From assembly GCA_029880425.1 (NCBI GenBank), contig JAOUOK010000011.1:1-12435 (forward strand): a DNA stretch of 12,435 nt. Direction: 5' to 3'. The translations under genes and the position numbers were made by a program. Below the pieces are notes generated by a model, which saw nothing but the letters and a program-made list of their open reading frames with translations, was not told the origin of the DNA and made no database searches. Source of the DNA: Gammaproteobacteria bacterium (lineage in GTDB: Bacteria > Pseudomonadota > Gammaproteobacteria > UBA6429 > Thiohalophilaceae). Positions 1 to 7,572 of the stretch are shown one piece after another (position 1 is the stretch's first letter; each line of letters begins with the position of its first letter).

Positions 1-859
1 CGTAAATAGTTAAAATGTTTTTCTCTATGACATCTTCTTTTTTTACATCAGCTAATATCTCAGCAACCGGGTTAATAGTTTGAATTAAATAATCCTTATC
101 TACAGTAATAACGCCATCACCAATAGAGTTTAATGTTGTTTGTGCCAGTTCTTTTTCAAAAAAAAGTTGATGCTCAGTTTTCCTTATCTTCTTTATTACA
201 TAAGCTGAAGTAATAATGGTTAGTATAAAAATTAAAACGGAAATAATAATGATTAATACAATGCTTTTATCGAGCCTGTCCTTAAGACGGGTAATGATCT
301 TTCTGTTGTTGTTTCTTTGAAAATCAATAACCTTTGATATTTGCGACAACACTTTATTTTGTGAAGGAATAGATTTACTAATTAATATCTCAATTGCTTC
401 TTTAAATCTTTCCTTGTCAATAAGTTTAATAATAATGTTTTGTAGCGGAAGGGCATACCGACTAAGTTCTCCCTGTTGCCTGATTAATACAATTTCTTCC
501 TGGGATAACTGCATAGCAAGTAAAGATTTTCTTGCATTGTTAAAGTCAGTAGCATAATTCTGAAACTGTTTAAAGACAGTGTTGTATTCAGCTGAGTTTT
601 TTGTGCTGACCATGCGGTAAAGTGCAAAGCTCCGTTCGCGTGCTGCGTGCTGCATTTCAACCAGTAAGCGGGATTTCTGGTTGTTAAGCACAACAATTTC
701 ATTAATCGTCGATTGTGTGTCTTTAATTTGTATTGAGATAATGCCGAGTGCAGCAAATGTTACCAGTAAAATGCTGGTAAAACTGGCTAGAAGGAGTAAT
801 GTGCTCTTACTCAGTTTCCATTTCTTCAATGATATGAGTTTGTCCATTTTATTTATCAT
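1..859 (-). CDS. Membrane-bound sensor with PAS domain (C-terminal part cut by window edge)
   Basis: The minus-strand frame is open from ATG at 859 to the left edge (286 codons), so the C-terminal output domain is missing. After a basic N-terminus there is one membrane helix at about residues 20-42, a roughly 155-residue mostly helical extracytoplasmic part with an ARERSFALYRM stretch (71-83), a second helix at about 199-221, then a short cytoplasmic linker leading into a PAS domain from about residue 238 (TTLNSIGDGVITVD, then a conserved INPVAE). The layout resembles four-helix-bundle sensor modules. PAS domains with this opening are common in GGDEF/EAL cyclic-di-GMP enzymes and in histidine kinases, so either output is possible. 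An in-frame stop at 866-868 excludes a longer start; a second ATG at 847 is an alternative. The Shine-Dalgarno is weak (AAAAAGA). The ligand is unknown. Topology and PAS are seen; the output class is inference. Confidence 0.85.
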   Translation of the reverse strand, partial: MINKMDKLISLKKWKLSKSTLLLLASFTSILLVTFAALGIISIQIKDTQSTINEIVVLNNQKSRLLVEMQHAARERSFALYRMVSTKNSAEYNTVFKQFQNYATDFNNARKSLLAMQLSQEEIVLIRQQGELSRYALPLQNIIIKLIDKERFKEAIEILISKSIPSQNKVLSQISKVIDFQRNNNRKIITRLKDRLDKSIVLIIIISVLIFILTIITSAYVIKKIRKTEHQLFFEKELAQTTLNSIGDGVITVDKDYLIQTINPVAEILADVKKEDVIEKNILTIY

Positions 860-1053
860 ATCTTTTTATTCGGGTAAGGGAACACATCCATGATTGTGAA
901 TCTTTTTCTTTTAGTCTATATCAATTAAGGTTAATAAGATAACTCGGCCATCCCGGGTATTTCTTTAATATTTCACTATCTTAATAAGAATAATTTTAAA
1001 TAGCCTAAATTCTTGATAGAATTAATAAAATTGAATAAAAAGTAGCCTATATT
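860..1053. other. AT-rich divergent intergenic region between sensor gene and aroC
   Basis: This 194-base gap must hold the start signals of both flanking genes. No open frame of convincing quality lies in it. I could not find a strong sigma-70 promoter in either direction. It contains a short inverted repeat (AATTCT-TGAT-AGAATT, 1008-1023) and a ten-base direct repeat (TAGCCTAAAT at 1001-1010 and TAGCCTATAT at 1043-1052), the second copy ending one base before the aroC start codon. No clear Shine-Dalgarno precedes aroC. Confidence 0.5.
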
Positions 1054-2154
1054 ATGTCTGGAAATACCCTCGGAAAGCTTTTCACAGTCACCAGTTTTGG
1101 TGAGAGTCATGGCGCAGCAATTGGTTGTATTGTTGATGGCTGCCCACCTGGATTATCAATCACCGAAGCAGATTTACAAGGTGATTTGGACAGACGTCGT
1201 CCAGGTAAAACGCGCCATACCACGCAACGACGTGAACTTGATGAAGTACAAATCTTATCCGGTGTATTTGATGGTGTGACAACAGGATCACCTATTGCCT
1301 TGATTATTCATAATACGGATCAGCGTTCAAAAGACTATTCAGATATTATGGATCGTTTCCGTCCGGGGCATGCGGATTATACTTATCATCATAAGTATGG
1401 CTTACGTGATTACCGTGGTGGTGGCCGCTCTTCTGCACGAGAAACCGCGATGCGGGTTGCCGCGGGTGCGATCGCCAAGAAATACCTCAAAGAAACCTGT
1501 GGTATCGAAATACATGGTTACATGGCCCAGCTTGGTCCTATCAAGTATGAAAATTTTGACTGGAACGAAGTGGAAAATAACCCCTTCTTTTTTCCTGATG
1601 CCGCCAAAGTAAAAGAACTTGAAGACTACATGGATGCCTTGCGTAAAGAAGGTAACTCAATTGGAGCGCGTATTAACGTGGTCGCTACCGGTGTTCCACC
1701 GGGGTTAGGTGAGCCTATTTTTGATCGTCTTGATGCCGAAATTGCCCATGCGATGATGTGTATTAACGCTGTAAAAGGTGTTGAAATTGGTGCAGGTTTT
1801 GATTGTGTTGAGCAAAAAGGCACTGAGCACCGTGATGAATTAACGAAAGATGGATTCTTATCAAATAATGCCGGCGGTATTTTAGGTGGAATTTCATCGG
1901 GACAGGATATTACCGTTAGCATGGCGTTAAAAGCGACATCAAGTATTCGTATTCCAGGCAAAACAATTAATCTTGAAGGTGAACCCGTCGAGGTTGTTAC
2001 CCAGGGGCGTCATGACCCTTGCGTGGGTATACGGGCCACACCGATTGCTGAAGCCATGTTAGCCCTGGTACTGGTTGATCACCTGTTACGTAACCGTGCG
2101 CAAAACGCCGATGTGAAAGTGGATACTCCCGTCATCCCTGCATCGACAGAATAA
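1054..2154 (+). CDS. aroC: Chorismate synthase
   Basis: AroC catalyses the last shikimate-pathway step in the cytosol, the anti-1,4-elimination of phosphate from 5-enolpyruvylshikimate-3-phosphate to chorismate, using reduced FMN. The 366-residue protein has the usual bacterial length and is collinear with E. coli AroC. Visible signatures are FGESHG at 15-20 with an invariant His, RPGHADYTY from 103 with the second invariant His at 106, [14 protein letters not shown] at 121-134, [11 protein letters not shown] at about 274-284, and [17 protein letters not shown] at 319-335. All expected conserved segments are present, so it should be active. The ATG at 1054 gives the canonical [10 protein letters not shown] start, although the Shine-Dalgarno upstream is very weak. 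The next gene starts 4 bases after the stop, which suggests co-transcription with the MFS gene, as also seen in Pseudomonas. Confidence 0.98.
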   Translation: MSGNTLGKLFTVTSFGESHGAAIGCIVDGCPPGLSITEADLQGDLDRRRPGKTRHTTQRRELDEVQILSGVFDGVTTGSPIALIIHNTDQRSKDYSDIMDRFRPGHADYTYHHKYGLRDYRGGGRSSARETAMRVAAGAIAKKYLKETCGIEIHGYMAQLGPIKYENFDWNEVENNPFFFPDAAKVKELEDYMDALRKEGNSIGARINVVATGVPPGLGEPIFDRLDAEIAHAMMCINAVKGVEIGAGFDCVEQKGTEHRDELTKDGFLSNNAGGILGGISSGQDITVSMALKATSSIRIPGKTINLEGEPVEVVTQGRHDPCVGIRATPIAEAMLALVLVDHLLRNRAQNADVKVDTPVIPASTE

Positions 2155-2158
2155 TCCA

Positions 2159-3286
2159 ATGCCGTACTGGCGTTTATCCGGTTTTTACTTTTTTTATTTC
2201 GCCAGCCTGGGAGCGTTAATCCCATACTGGGGACTTTTCCTGAAATCTCTGGATTTTAGTGCCGCTGCTATTGGCACCATGATGGCGACCATCATGGCAA
2301 CTAAAATTATTTCACCAAATATCTGGGGTTGGGTTGCTGATCATACCGGTAAGCGTATGGCGATCGTGCGTCTCGGTGGTTTACTTTCTGTACTGGCTTT
2401 TACCGGTGTATTTATTTCGCATCAGTACTGGTGGTTGATCGTGGTGATGATGCTGTTCAGCTTTTTCTGGAATGCGACCTTACCGCAATTTGAAGCGACG
2501 ACTTTTACCCATCTGGGCGATGATACACACCGTTACAGCTCGGTGCGTTTATGGGGTTCCATTGGATTTATTGTTGCAGTCTGGATTATTGGGCAACAAT
2601 TAGAAGGAGCAAAGATTTCCTACCTGCCTTTTGTCTTAATGGGACTGTTTATCAGTATCTGGTTTAGCAGCCTGATTGTTCCTGAAAATGCAGCGGCTCA
2701 TGTGCACATTGACCATGAACCCTTAAAAAATGTCCTTAAACGTCCGGAAGTGATGGGCTTGTTGGTAATATGTTTTCTCATGCAAATGGGACACGGTCCT
2801 TATTACACCTTTTATTCAATTTATATGCAGGATTATGGTTACTCGTTGTCCTTTATTGGTTTCTTATGGGCCCTGGGTGTATTTGCCGAAGTACTCATTT
2901 TTATGATGATGCACAAACTCGTTCCTAAGTTCGGTTTAAAAAAATTATTGATTACAAGTTTACTGCTCGCTGCTGTTCGCTGGGTAATCATCGCATTTTT
3001 CCCGGTCAGCATGCCTTTAATGGTGTTCGCACAGGTACTGCATGCCGCGTCGTTTGGTGTTTATCATGCAGTTGCCATTCAGCTGGTTCATCATTATTTT
3101 ATTGGCAAGCACCAGGGCAAAGGACAGGCACTTTATAGCAGTGTTAGTTTTGGTGCCGGTGGTGCATTAGGAAGTTTATATGCAGGCTATACCTGGGAGT
3201 CCATTGGCACCACAACGACTTTTATGATTGCAGCATTTATAAGTTTAGTCGCGGCTTATATAGCGTATAAAAAAATCCCGGCCTGA
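2159..3286 (+). CDS. MFS permease, HcaT/MFS_1-like, downstream of aroC
   Basis: This is a 375-residue integral inner-membrane protein with about twelve hydrophobic helices, the usual topology of the major facilitator superfamily. A motif-A-like loop is present between helices 2 and 3 (GWVADHTGKRMAIVRLGG, 57-74), and RLWGSIGF (130-137) opens helix 5. The overall pattern, with FASLGALIPYWGLFLK in helix 1, resembles the 3-phenylpropionate transporter HcaT family. The substrate cannot be read from the sequence. The ATG lies 4 bases after the aroC stop with no separate Shine-Dalgarno, so translation is probably coupled to aroC. A permease next to aroC is a recurring arrangement in gammaproteobacteria (for example Pseudomonas aeruginosa PA1681-PA1682, from memory), but a link to aromatic metabolism is only inference. 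There is no sign of truncation. Confidence 0.9.
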   Translation: MPYWRLSGFYFFYFASLGALIPYWGLFLKSLDFSAAAIGTMMATIMATKIISPNIWGWVADHTGKRMAIVRLGGLLSVLAFTGVFISHQYWWLIVVMMLFSFFWNATLPQFEATTFTHLGDDTHRYSSVRLWGSIGFIVAVWIIGQQLEGAKISYLPFVLMGLFISIWFSSLIVPENAAAHVHIDHEPLKNVLKRPEVMGLLVICFLMQMGHGPYYTFYSIYMQDYGYSLSFIGFLWALGVFAEVLIFMMMHKLVPKFGLKKLLITSLLLAAVRWVIIAFFPVSMPLMVFAQVLHAASFGVYHAVAIQLVHHYFIGKHQGKGQALYSSVSFGAGGALGSLYAGYTWESIGTTTTFMIAAFISLVAAYIAYKKIPA

Positions 3287-3350
3287 ATGCTTTAGTTCCG
3301 AATCAGCATTGCCGATAAGCAAACTATGATTATTAACAAAAGGAAGTTCA

Positions 3351-4670
3351 GTGGATAAAGCACATACTCATGATGTTATTATTATTGGCGGTGGAATTTC
3401 CGGTACCGCGTTACTGTATCTACTCGCGCAATATTCTGACATCAATGATGTGATGTTGTTGGAAAAATATAATGTCATTGCCAACGTAAATTCACATGGA
3501 CGCAATAACAGCCAGACCTTACATTGCGGTGATATTGAAACAAATTATACGCTTGAAAAAGCCCTCCAGGTTAAAGCCTCGGCGAACATGGTGGTACGTT
3601 ATGCGGTTGGCTTAAAAAATAAAGATGAGATCCTTTATAAATATTCAAAAATGGTGATCGGTGTTGGCGACAAAGAAGTACGTCAACTGCGTGAGCGCTT
3701 CAGGGAATTCGGACCTCATTATCCCGGGATGCAACTTTTAGAAAAAGATCAGATTGAAAAAGTTGAACCTGCTGTCATTAACGGGCGCAAGGAAGATATC
3801 GTTGCATTAGCTGTACTTGATGAATATACCGCGGTGAATTTCCAGGCTTTATCACAATCCTTTGTTGAGCAGGCAACATCAGTAAAGGGTAAAACAGTTG
3901 AGGTTATGCTCAATAGTAAAGTTTCGAAAATTAAAAAGTCAGCTAATGGTTATACGGTAAAAACCTCTAAGGGAAATCACGAGGCAAAGTTTGTTGTTGT
4001 TTCTTCTGGCGGGCATAGTTTGTTGTTCGCCCACCGCATGGGCTATGGACAGGAATTTTCCTGTTTACCCATGGCAGGTAGCTTTTATTTTGCACCCGAT
4101 GTCTTAAAAGGAAAGGTGTATACCGTGCAAAATGACAAACTTCCGTTTGCCGCCATTCATGGTGATCCGGATGTATTAGTTCCGGGTAAAACGCGTTTAG
4201 GACCTACCGCATTAGCCTTACCTGTTCTTGAGCGCTATAACTGGAAAACATTACCGGAGTTTTTATATATTTTAAAACTGGACATTAATGTTGTTAAAAC
4301 ACTTTGGGGACTATTACGGGTAGCAGATATTCGTAACTACCTGTTTAAGAACATGTGTTTTGAAATTCCTTTTATTCGCAGGCATTTATTTTTGAATGAC
4401 GCGCGAAAAATTATACCGGGTTTGAAGTTAAAAGATTTAACTTTTGCAAAGAAAACCGGGGGCATACGCCCGGTCATGATTGATAAGAAAGAACACTGCT
4501 TACACTTAGGAGAAGCCAAGCTAAACACGGGCCATGGTTTAATTTTTAATATGACACCATCACCCGGTGCAACAAGTTGCCTTGGAAATGCAGAAAAAGA
4601 TTTAGAAATTATTACTGACTATCTTGGTGCAAGTTTTGATAACGAGCGGCTTAAGCGGGATTTAAAATAA
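3351..4670 (+). CDS. mqo: Malate:quinone oxidoreductase, Campylobacter/Helicobacter-type FAD enzyme
   Basis: This is a 439-residue FAD-dependent oxidoreductase expected to oxidise malate to oxaloacetate at the inner face of the membrane and pass electrons to quinone. The N-terminal Rossmann motif is VIIIGGGISG (9-18), followed by the ribose-binding Glu at 38. Then come SHGRNNSQTLHCGDIETNY (48-66), a central substrate part with FAAIHGDPD, GPTALALPVLERY and FEIPF segments, and a C-terminal FAD segment NMTPSPGATSCLGNAEKD. These blocks match what I recall of the Mqo of Campylobacter jejuni and Helicobacter pylori rather than the longer E. coli type. The start is GTG at 3351, supported by AAGGA at 3340-3344, 6 bases upstream. 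It lies 64 bases after the MFS gene on the same strand. The alternative is a related 2-hydroxyacid dehydrogenase; family membership is firmer than substrate. Confidence 0.8.
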   Translation: MDKAHTHDVIIIGGGISGTALLYLLAQYSDINDVMLLEKYNVIANVNSHGRNNSQTLHCGDIETNYTLEKALQVKASANMVVRYAVGLKNKDEILYKYSKMVIGVGDKEVRQLRERFREFGPHYPGMQLLEKDQIEKVEPAVINGRKEDIVALAVLDEYTAVNFQALSQSFVEQATSVKGKTVEVMLNSKVSKIKKSANGYTVKTSKGNHEAKFVVVSSGGHSLLFAHRMGYGQEFSCLPMAGSFYFAPDVLKGKVYTVQNDKLPFAAIHGDPDVLVPGKTRLGPTALALPVLERYNWKTLPEFLYILKLDINVVKTLWGLLRVADIRNYLFKNMCFEIPFIRRHLFLNDARKIIPGLKLKDLTFAKKTGGIRPVMIDKKEHCLHLGEAKLNTGHGLIFNMTPSPGATSCLGNAEKDLEIITDYLGASFDNERLKRDLK

Positions 4671-4687
4671 ACCAGGATTTAAAGTAA
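4658..4687. repeat. Short tandem duplication across the mqo stop codon
   Basis: GGATTTAAAATAA (4658-4670) and GGATTTAAAGTAA (4675-4687) differ at one base and are offset by 17 bases. The first copy contains the mqo stop TAA and the second repeats a TAA downstream. This could be a small slippage duplication at the gene end. No hairpin-plus-U-tract terminator is visible in the 23 bases between mqo and the convergent receiver gene. Confidence 0.55.
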
Positions 4688-4693
4688 CTATTA

Positions 4694-5071
4694 TCATGTA
4701 AGACGGTCAATAGCATCCAGAAATTCTTTTGATTTAACCGGTTTACGTAATATTTCATTGGCCCCAATTTTTGAAGAAATTTCAAGGTATTCATCCATGT
4801 GGCCATGAATATTACCTGTTATTGCAATGATGGGTGTATCTTCATTAAATTCACGTAATTTACGTATAAAACTGATGCCTTCCATCTCTGGCATAATGAT
4901 ATCTGTAATAACAAGATCGGGAGTATTTTCTCTGAATTCTTTTATACCTGCTTTGCCATCAGCGGCTTCTGAGACAGTATAGTTATTGAGCTTTAATAGT
5001 TCTTTAACAAACGATCGGAGCATCTCATCATCATCGACAACCAGGATGTGTTTCGCTGTTTTTTCCATCAT
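4694..5071 (-). CDS. Stand-alone CheY-like response regulator receiver
   Basis: This short protein is a single receiver domain with no output domain. From ATG at 5071 it has 125 residues. It carries the acidic pocket (VDDDE, Asp 13-15), the phosphoacceptor Asp57 in VITDIIMPEMEG, the switch Thr85 in AITGN, and the conserved Lys110 in RKPVK, so it should be phosphorylatable. Such proteins work by protein contact in phosphorelays, chemotaxis or second-messenger control; the partner is not identifiable. An upstream TTG at 5098 in the same frame would add nine residues, but it lies almost at the start point of the candidate promoter, so ATG 5071 or the adjoining ATG 5068 is preferred. The GAAGGA at 5085-5090 is somewhat far (13 bases). 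The gene lies downstream of the LysR gene on the same strand and converges on mqo, 23 bases away. Confidence 0.9.
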   Translation of the reverse strand: MMEKTAKHILVVDDDEMLRSFVKELLKLNNYTVSEAADGKAGIKEFRENTPDLVITDIIMPEMEGISFIRKLREFNEDTPIIAITGNIHGHMDEYLEISSKIGANEILRKPVKSKEFLDAIDRLT

Positions 5072-5107
5072 TTTTATTATAATTTCCTTCAATAACAACC
5101 TGAGATT

Positions 5108-5137
5108 AGTATAGACCGGTTTGTTTAATAATGTTGA
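5108..5137 (-). promoter_or_regulatory. Candidate sigma-70 promoter for the receiver gene
   Basis: On the minus strand a -35-like TCAACA (5132-5137) and a -10-like TATACT (5108-5113) are separated by 18 bases. Transcription would start near 5101, upstream of the GAAGGA and the ATG at 5071. It lies in the gap after the LysR stop, so the receiver gene may be expressed independently of the LysR gene. The assignment rests on consensus matching by eye only. Confidence 0.35.
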
Positions 5138-5143
5138 AAGTTA

Positions 5144-6019
5144 TCATATTTTGATGCTGGATATAAGCATAGCTGACATGGCTTTGGCAGCATTGGATAA
5201 GGTATGACCAGAGTGCCATACCATACCAAGCTGGCGTTCCAGTGTTATACCATCAATATTTAGTGTTTTAAGATCTTTACTAATCATACTGCGAGGTAAA
5301 ACACTCCAGCCAAGTCCAACACTGACCATCATTTTAATTGTCTCGAGATAATTGGTAGAAAGCCCCACTTTTAATTCCAGCTTATGTTTACGCAAAGTAT
5401 GTTCAAATATTTGCCGGGTATAGGTTCCACGTGTAGGAAGAATGGCTGAATAGTTTGCTAATTGATCTACTGTAATTTTTTTTAGTGAGGCCAATGGATG
5501 AGACTGGTTGACCACGATGTCTAATGGATCGGGCCATACCTGGTGAGTTTGAAGAACTTTTGCCGGTTCTAATGGCAGAGTCACAATGCCCATCTCAAGT
5601 TCACCATGTTCAATAGCATGGCAGGCTTCTTCGGAATCCATAAAGTGTAAATCCAGCTCTACCTCGGGATGGGTTTGGGTAAAGGCACGCAATACCGGGG
5701 GCAGTCGATGCAAACCAATATGGTGACTGGTACCAATACTGAGCTTACCCGCAATATGCCCCGAGAGGTTTTGAATCGCACGCTTTGAATCTTCGACCTG
5801 CTGCAAAATAGTGCGGGCACGACTTAATAGTGCATTGCCGGCTTCGGTTAAGGTGACTTTACGTCCAATACGGTCAAATAAATGGATATCCAGCTCACTT
5901 TCTAAAGCAGAAATGCGTTTACTAATGGCCGGCTGGGTAAGATATAGCTGCTCGGAAGCCATTGAAAATGATGATGTTTCTGCCACCGCAACAAAAGCCT
6001 GTAGGTTTGGAATATCCAT
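5144..6019 (-). CDS. LysR-type transcriptional regulator divergent from leuC
   Basis: The 291-residue protein has the standard LysR length and layout. An N-terminal winged helix-turn-helix spans residues 2-60 (FVAVAETSSFSMASEQLYL, then TQPAISKRISALE, and FDRIGRKVTLTEAG), followed by a linker helix and a periplasmic-binding-protein-like effector domain from about residue 90 (GKLSIGTSHHIG, GIVTLPLEP, VSVGLGWSVLPRSM). It should bind DNA as a tetramer and respond to a small molecule. The start ATG at 6019 is supported by AGGA 5 bases upstream. It is divergent from leuC with 127 bases between, the classical LysR arrangement, and a LysR gene sits beside leuC in Pseudomonas too (PA3122, from memory). 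It probably regulates leuCDB and/or itself; the effector is unknown, with leucine-pathway intermediates as guesses only. Confidence 0.93.
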   Translation of the reverse strand: MDIPNLQAFVAVAETSSFSMASEQLYLTQPAISKRISALESELDIHLFDRIGRKVTLTEAGNALLSRARTILQQVEDSKRAIQNLSGHIAGKLSIGTSHHIGLHRLPPVLRAFTQTHPEVELDLHFMDSEEACHAIEHGELEMGIVTLPLEPAKVLQTHQVWPDPLDIVVNQSHPLASLKKITVDQLANYSAILPTRGTYTRQIFEHTLRKHKLELKVGLSTNYLETIKMMVSVGLGWSVLPRSMISKDLKTLNIDGITLERQLGMVWHSGHTLSNAAKAMSAMLISSIKI

Positions 6020-6036
6020 TTTAGTCCTGATTTGTA

Positions 6037-6093
6037 TATAACTTTTAGGAATAGTTTATATGAAAATAATGAATTTGTGTAATAGTTGATATG
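6037..6093. promoter_or_regulatory. Candidate LysR operator in the LysR/leuC gap
   Basis: AATAGTTTATATG (6050-6062) and AATAGTTGATATG (6081-6093) differ at one base and are 31 bases apart, about three helical turns. An opposed half-site TATAACT (6037-6043) faces the first copy, giving an imperfect dyad ATAACT-N9-AGTTTAT. If leuC transcription starts near 6110, the dyad is centred near -62 and the second repeat lies inside the promoter spacer. That matches the usual LysR recognition and activation site spacing. The repeats are seen; the binding is inferred. Confidence 0.5.
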
Positions 6094-6103
6094 CGGCTAT
6101 ATT
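6075..6103 (+). promoter_or_regulatory. Candidate leuC promoter
   Basis: A weak -35 TTGTGT (6075-6080) and a good -10 TATATT (6098-6103) are separated by exactly 17 bases, which would place the transcription start near 6110 and give a leader of about 37 bases. A poor -35 with a good -10 is what one expects of an activator-dependent promoter. One of the two direct-repeat copies lies in the spacer. Confidence 0.45.
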
Positions 6104-6106
6104 TGC

Positions 6107-6123
6107 GCTTCTGGAAAAGAAGC
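6107..6123 (+). promoter_or_regulatory. Small hairpin in the leuC leader
   Basis: GCTTCT (6107-6112) and AGAAGC (6118-6123) form a perfect six-base stem with a GGAAA loop. It lies at or next to the predicted transcription start and ends 10 bases before the Shine-Dalgarno AGAGGA (6134-6139). It may be a stabilising 5' hairpin, but it is short and could be chance. Confidence 0.3.
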
Positions 6124-6146
6124 CATCTGATTAAGAGGACGCAAAA

Positions 6147-7556
6147 ATGGCAGGCAAGACCTTATATGAAAAAATCTGGGATCAACATGTAGTACGTGAT
6201 AACGGTGACGGTACCGCACTCATATATATAGATCGCCAATTAGTGCACGAGGTGACTTCACCACAGGCATTTGAAGGTTTGCGCTTGGCTGATCGTAATT
6301 TATGGCGTATCGATGCCAATTTGGCGACCCCTGATCATAATGTCCCCACGACGGATCGTAGCAAGGGTATTGAAGATCCTGTGTCCCGTTTACAAGTTGA
6401 GACCCTGGATCAGAACTGTGCTGATTTTGGTATTACTGAATTTAAAATGGATGATATTCGCCAGGGTATTGTTCATGTCATTGGCCCGGAACAGGGTGCT
6501 ACTTTACCGGGCATGACCGTGGTGTGTGGTGATTCACATACTTCAACCCATGGTGCTTTTGGTGCCTTAGCGCATGGCATTGGTACATCAGAAGTTGAAC
6601 ACGTCATGGCGACGCAGTGCCTGGTACAGGCGAAATCTAAAACCATGTTGGTGAGCGTTAATGGTGAAGTGAATGCAGGCATCACTGCCAAAGATATTGT
6701 TTTAGCAATCATTGGTGAAATTGGTACCGCCGGTGGTACGGGGTATGCGATTGAGTTTGCGGGTGATGCGATTCGTGCACTTTCAATGGAAGGGCGTATG
6801 ACAGTATGCAATATGGCCATTGAAGCGGGTGCACGTGCAGGTATGGTTGCGGTTGATCAAAAGACCATCGATTTTGTTAAAGGTCGTCCATACTCACCGA
6901 AAGATGAACAGTGGGAGCAGGCGGTGAAAGCATGGAGTGACTTACACAGTGATGCTGATGCCAGTTTTGATACTGTTGTGAATATTGATGCAACATCTAT
7001 TAAACCCCAGGTCACCTGGGGGACATCACCCGAAATGGTGGTGGGCATCGATAACAAGGTACCTGATCCTGCAGATGAAAAAGATGATGTTAAACGTGAA
7101 GGTATGGTTGCGGCATTAAATTACATGGGCTTAACGGCTAATACACCCATGAATGAAATCCAGGTAGATAAAGTGTTTATCGGTTCATGTACTAATTCAC
7201 GCATTGAAGATATTCGTGCTGCAGCAGAAGTGGCTAAGGGACGTAAAGTTGCCAGTAATATTAAACTTGCGATGGTTGTTCCGGGCTCAGGTTTAATTAA
7301 GCAACAGGCTGAAAAAGAAGGCCTGGATAAAATTTTAACTAATGCAGGTTTTGAATGGCGTGAGCCGGGTTGTTCGATGTGTTTAGCCATGAATGCTGAC
7401 AGGCTAGAACCCGGAGAACGTTGTGCCTCTACTTCAAATCGAAACTTTGAAGGTCGACAAGGTCAGGGTGGACGTACACATTTAGTCAGTCCGGCAATGG
7501 CTGCCGCAGCAGCGGTAACCGGTCACTTTGTTGATGTTAATGACTTGATGTCATAA
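6147..7556 (+). CDS. leuC: 3-isopropylmalate dehydratase large subunit
   Basis: LeuC carries the [4Fe-4S] cluster of isopropylmalate isomerase and, with LeuD, interconverts 2- and 3-isopropylmalate in leucine synthesis in the cytosol. The 469-residue protein has the normal length. Key segments are [15 protein letters not shown] (58-71), [19 protein letters not shown] (128-146), and the cluster cysteines Cys348 ([15 protein letters not shown]), Cys409 and Cys412 ([10 protein letters not shown]), followed by [17 protein letters not shown] with substrate-binding residues. All cluster ligands are present. ATG at 6147 has AGAGGA 7 bases upstream and gives the canonical [16 protein letters not shown] start. 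It is the first gene of the leu block; leuD follows after 16 bases. Control by the divergent LysR protein is likely. leuA, for the first committed step, is not in the window. Confidence 0.98.
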   Translation: MAGKTLYEKIWDQHVVRDNGDGTALIYIDRQLVHEVTSPQAFEGLRLADRNLWRIDANLATPDHNVPTTDRSKGIEDPVSRLQVETLDQNCADFGITEFKMDDIRQGIVHVIGPEQGATLPGMTVVCGDSHTSTHGAFGALAHGIGTSEVEHVMATQCLVQAKSKTMLVSVNGEVNAGITAKDIVLAIIGEIGTAGGTGYAIEFAGDAIRALSMEGRMTVCNMAIEAGARAGMVAVDQKTIDFVKGRPYSPKDEQWEQAVKAWSDLHSDADASFDTVVNIDATSIKPQVTWGTSPEMVVGIDNKVPDPADEKDDVKREGMVAALNYMGLTANTPMNEIQVDKVFIGSCTNSRIEDIRAAAEVAKGRKVASNIKLAMVVPGSGLIKQQAEKEGLDKILTNAGFEWREPGCSMCLAMNADRLEPGERCASTSNRNFEGRQGQGGRTHLVSPAMAAAAAVTGHFVDVNDLMS

Positions 7557-7572
7557 AAAAAGACAGGAAATA

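Noticed and set aside
681..893. Plus-strand 70-residue frame with a hydrophobic segment at the left gene's start
   Set aside because: It is antisense to the membrane-spanning N-terminus of the sensor gene, which explains its composition. No ribosome site or known domain was seen.
1013..1041. TTGATA as a -35 for aroC
   Set aside because: No acceptable -10 hexamer lies 15-19 bases downstream, so no promoter call was made.
1626..1961. Minus-strand open frame of 111 residues inside aroC
   Set aside because: It is a frame shadow of a strongly conserved coding region with no ribosome site or recognisable domain. The same holds for the other long frames antisense to leuC, leuB and asd.
3286..3310. 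Possible terminator after the MFS gene (AATGCT-N13-AGCATT)
   Set aside because: The stem has only six base pairs, the loop is 13 bases and no U-tract follows. It is too weak to call a terminator.
5072..5098. Upstream TTG start of the receiver gene
   Set aside because: It has no Shine-Dalgarno, would add a nine-residue tail unlike receiver domains, and lies almost at the start point of the candidate promoter.
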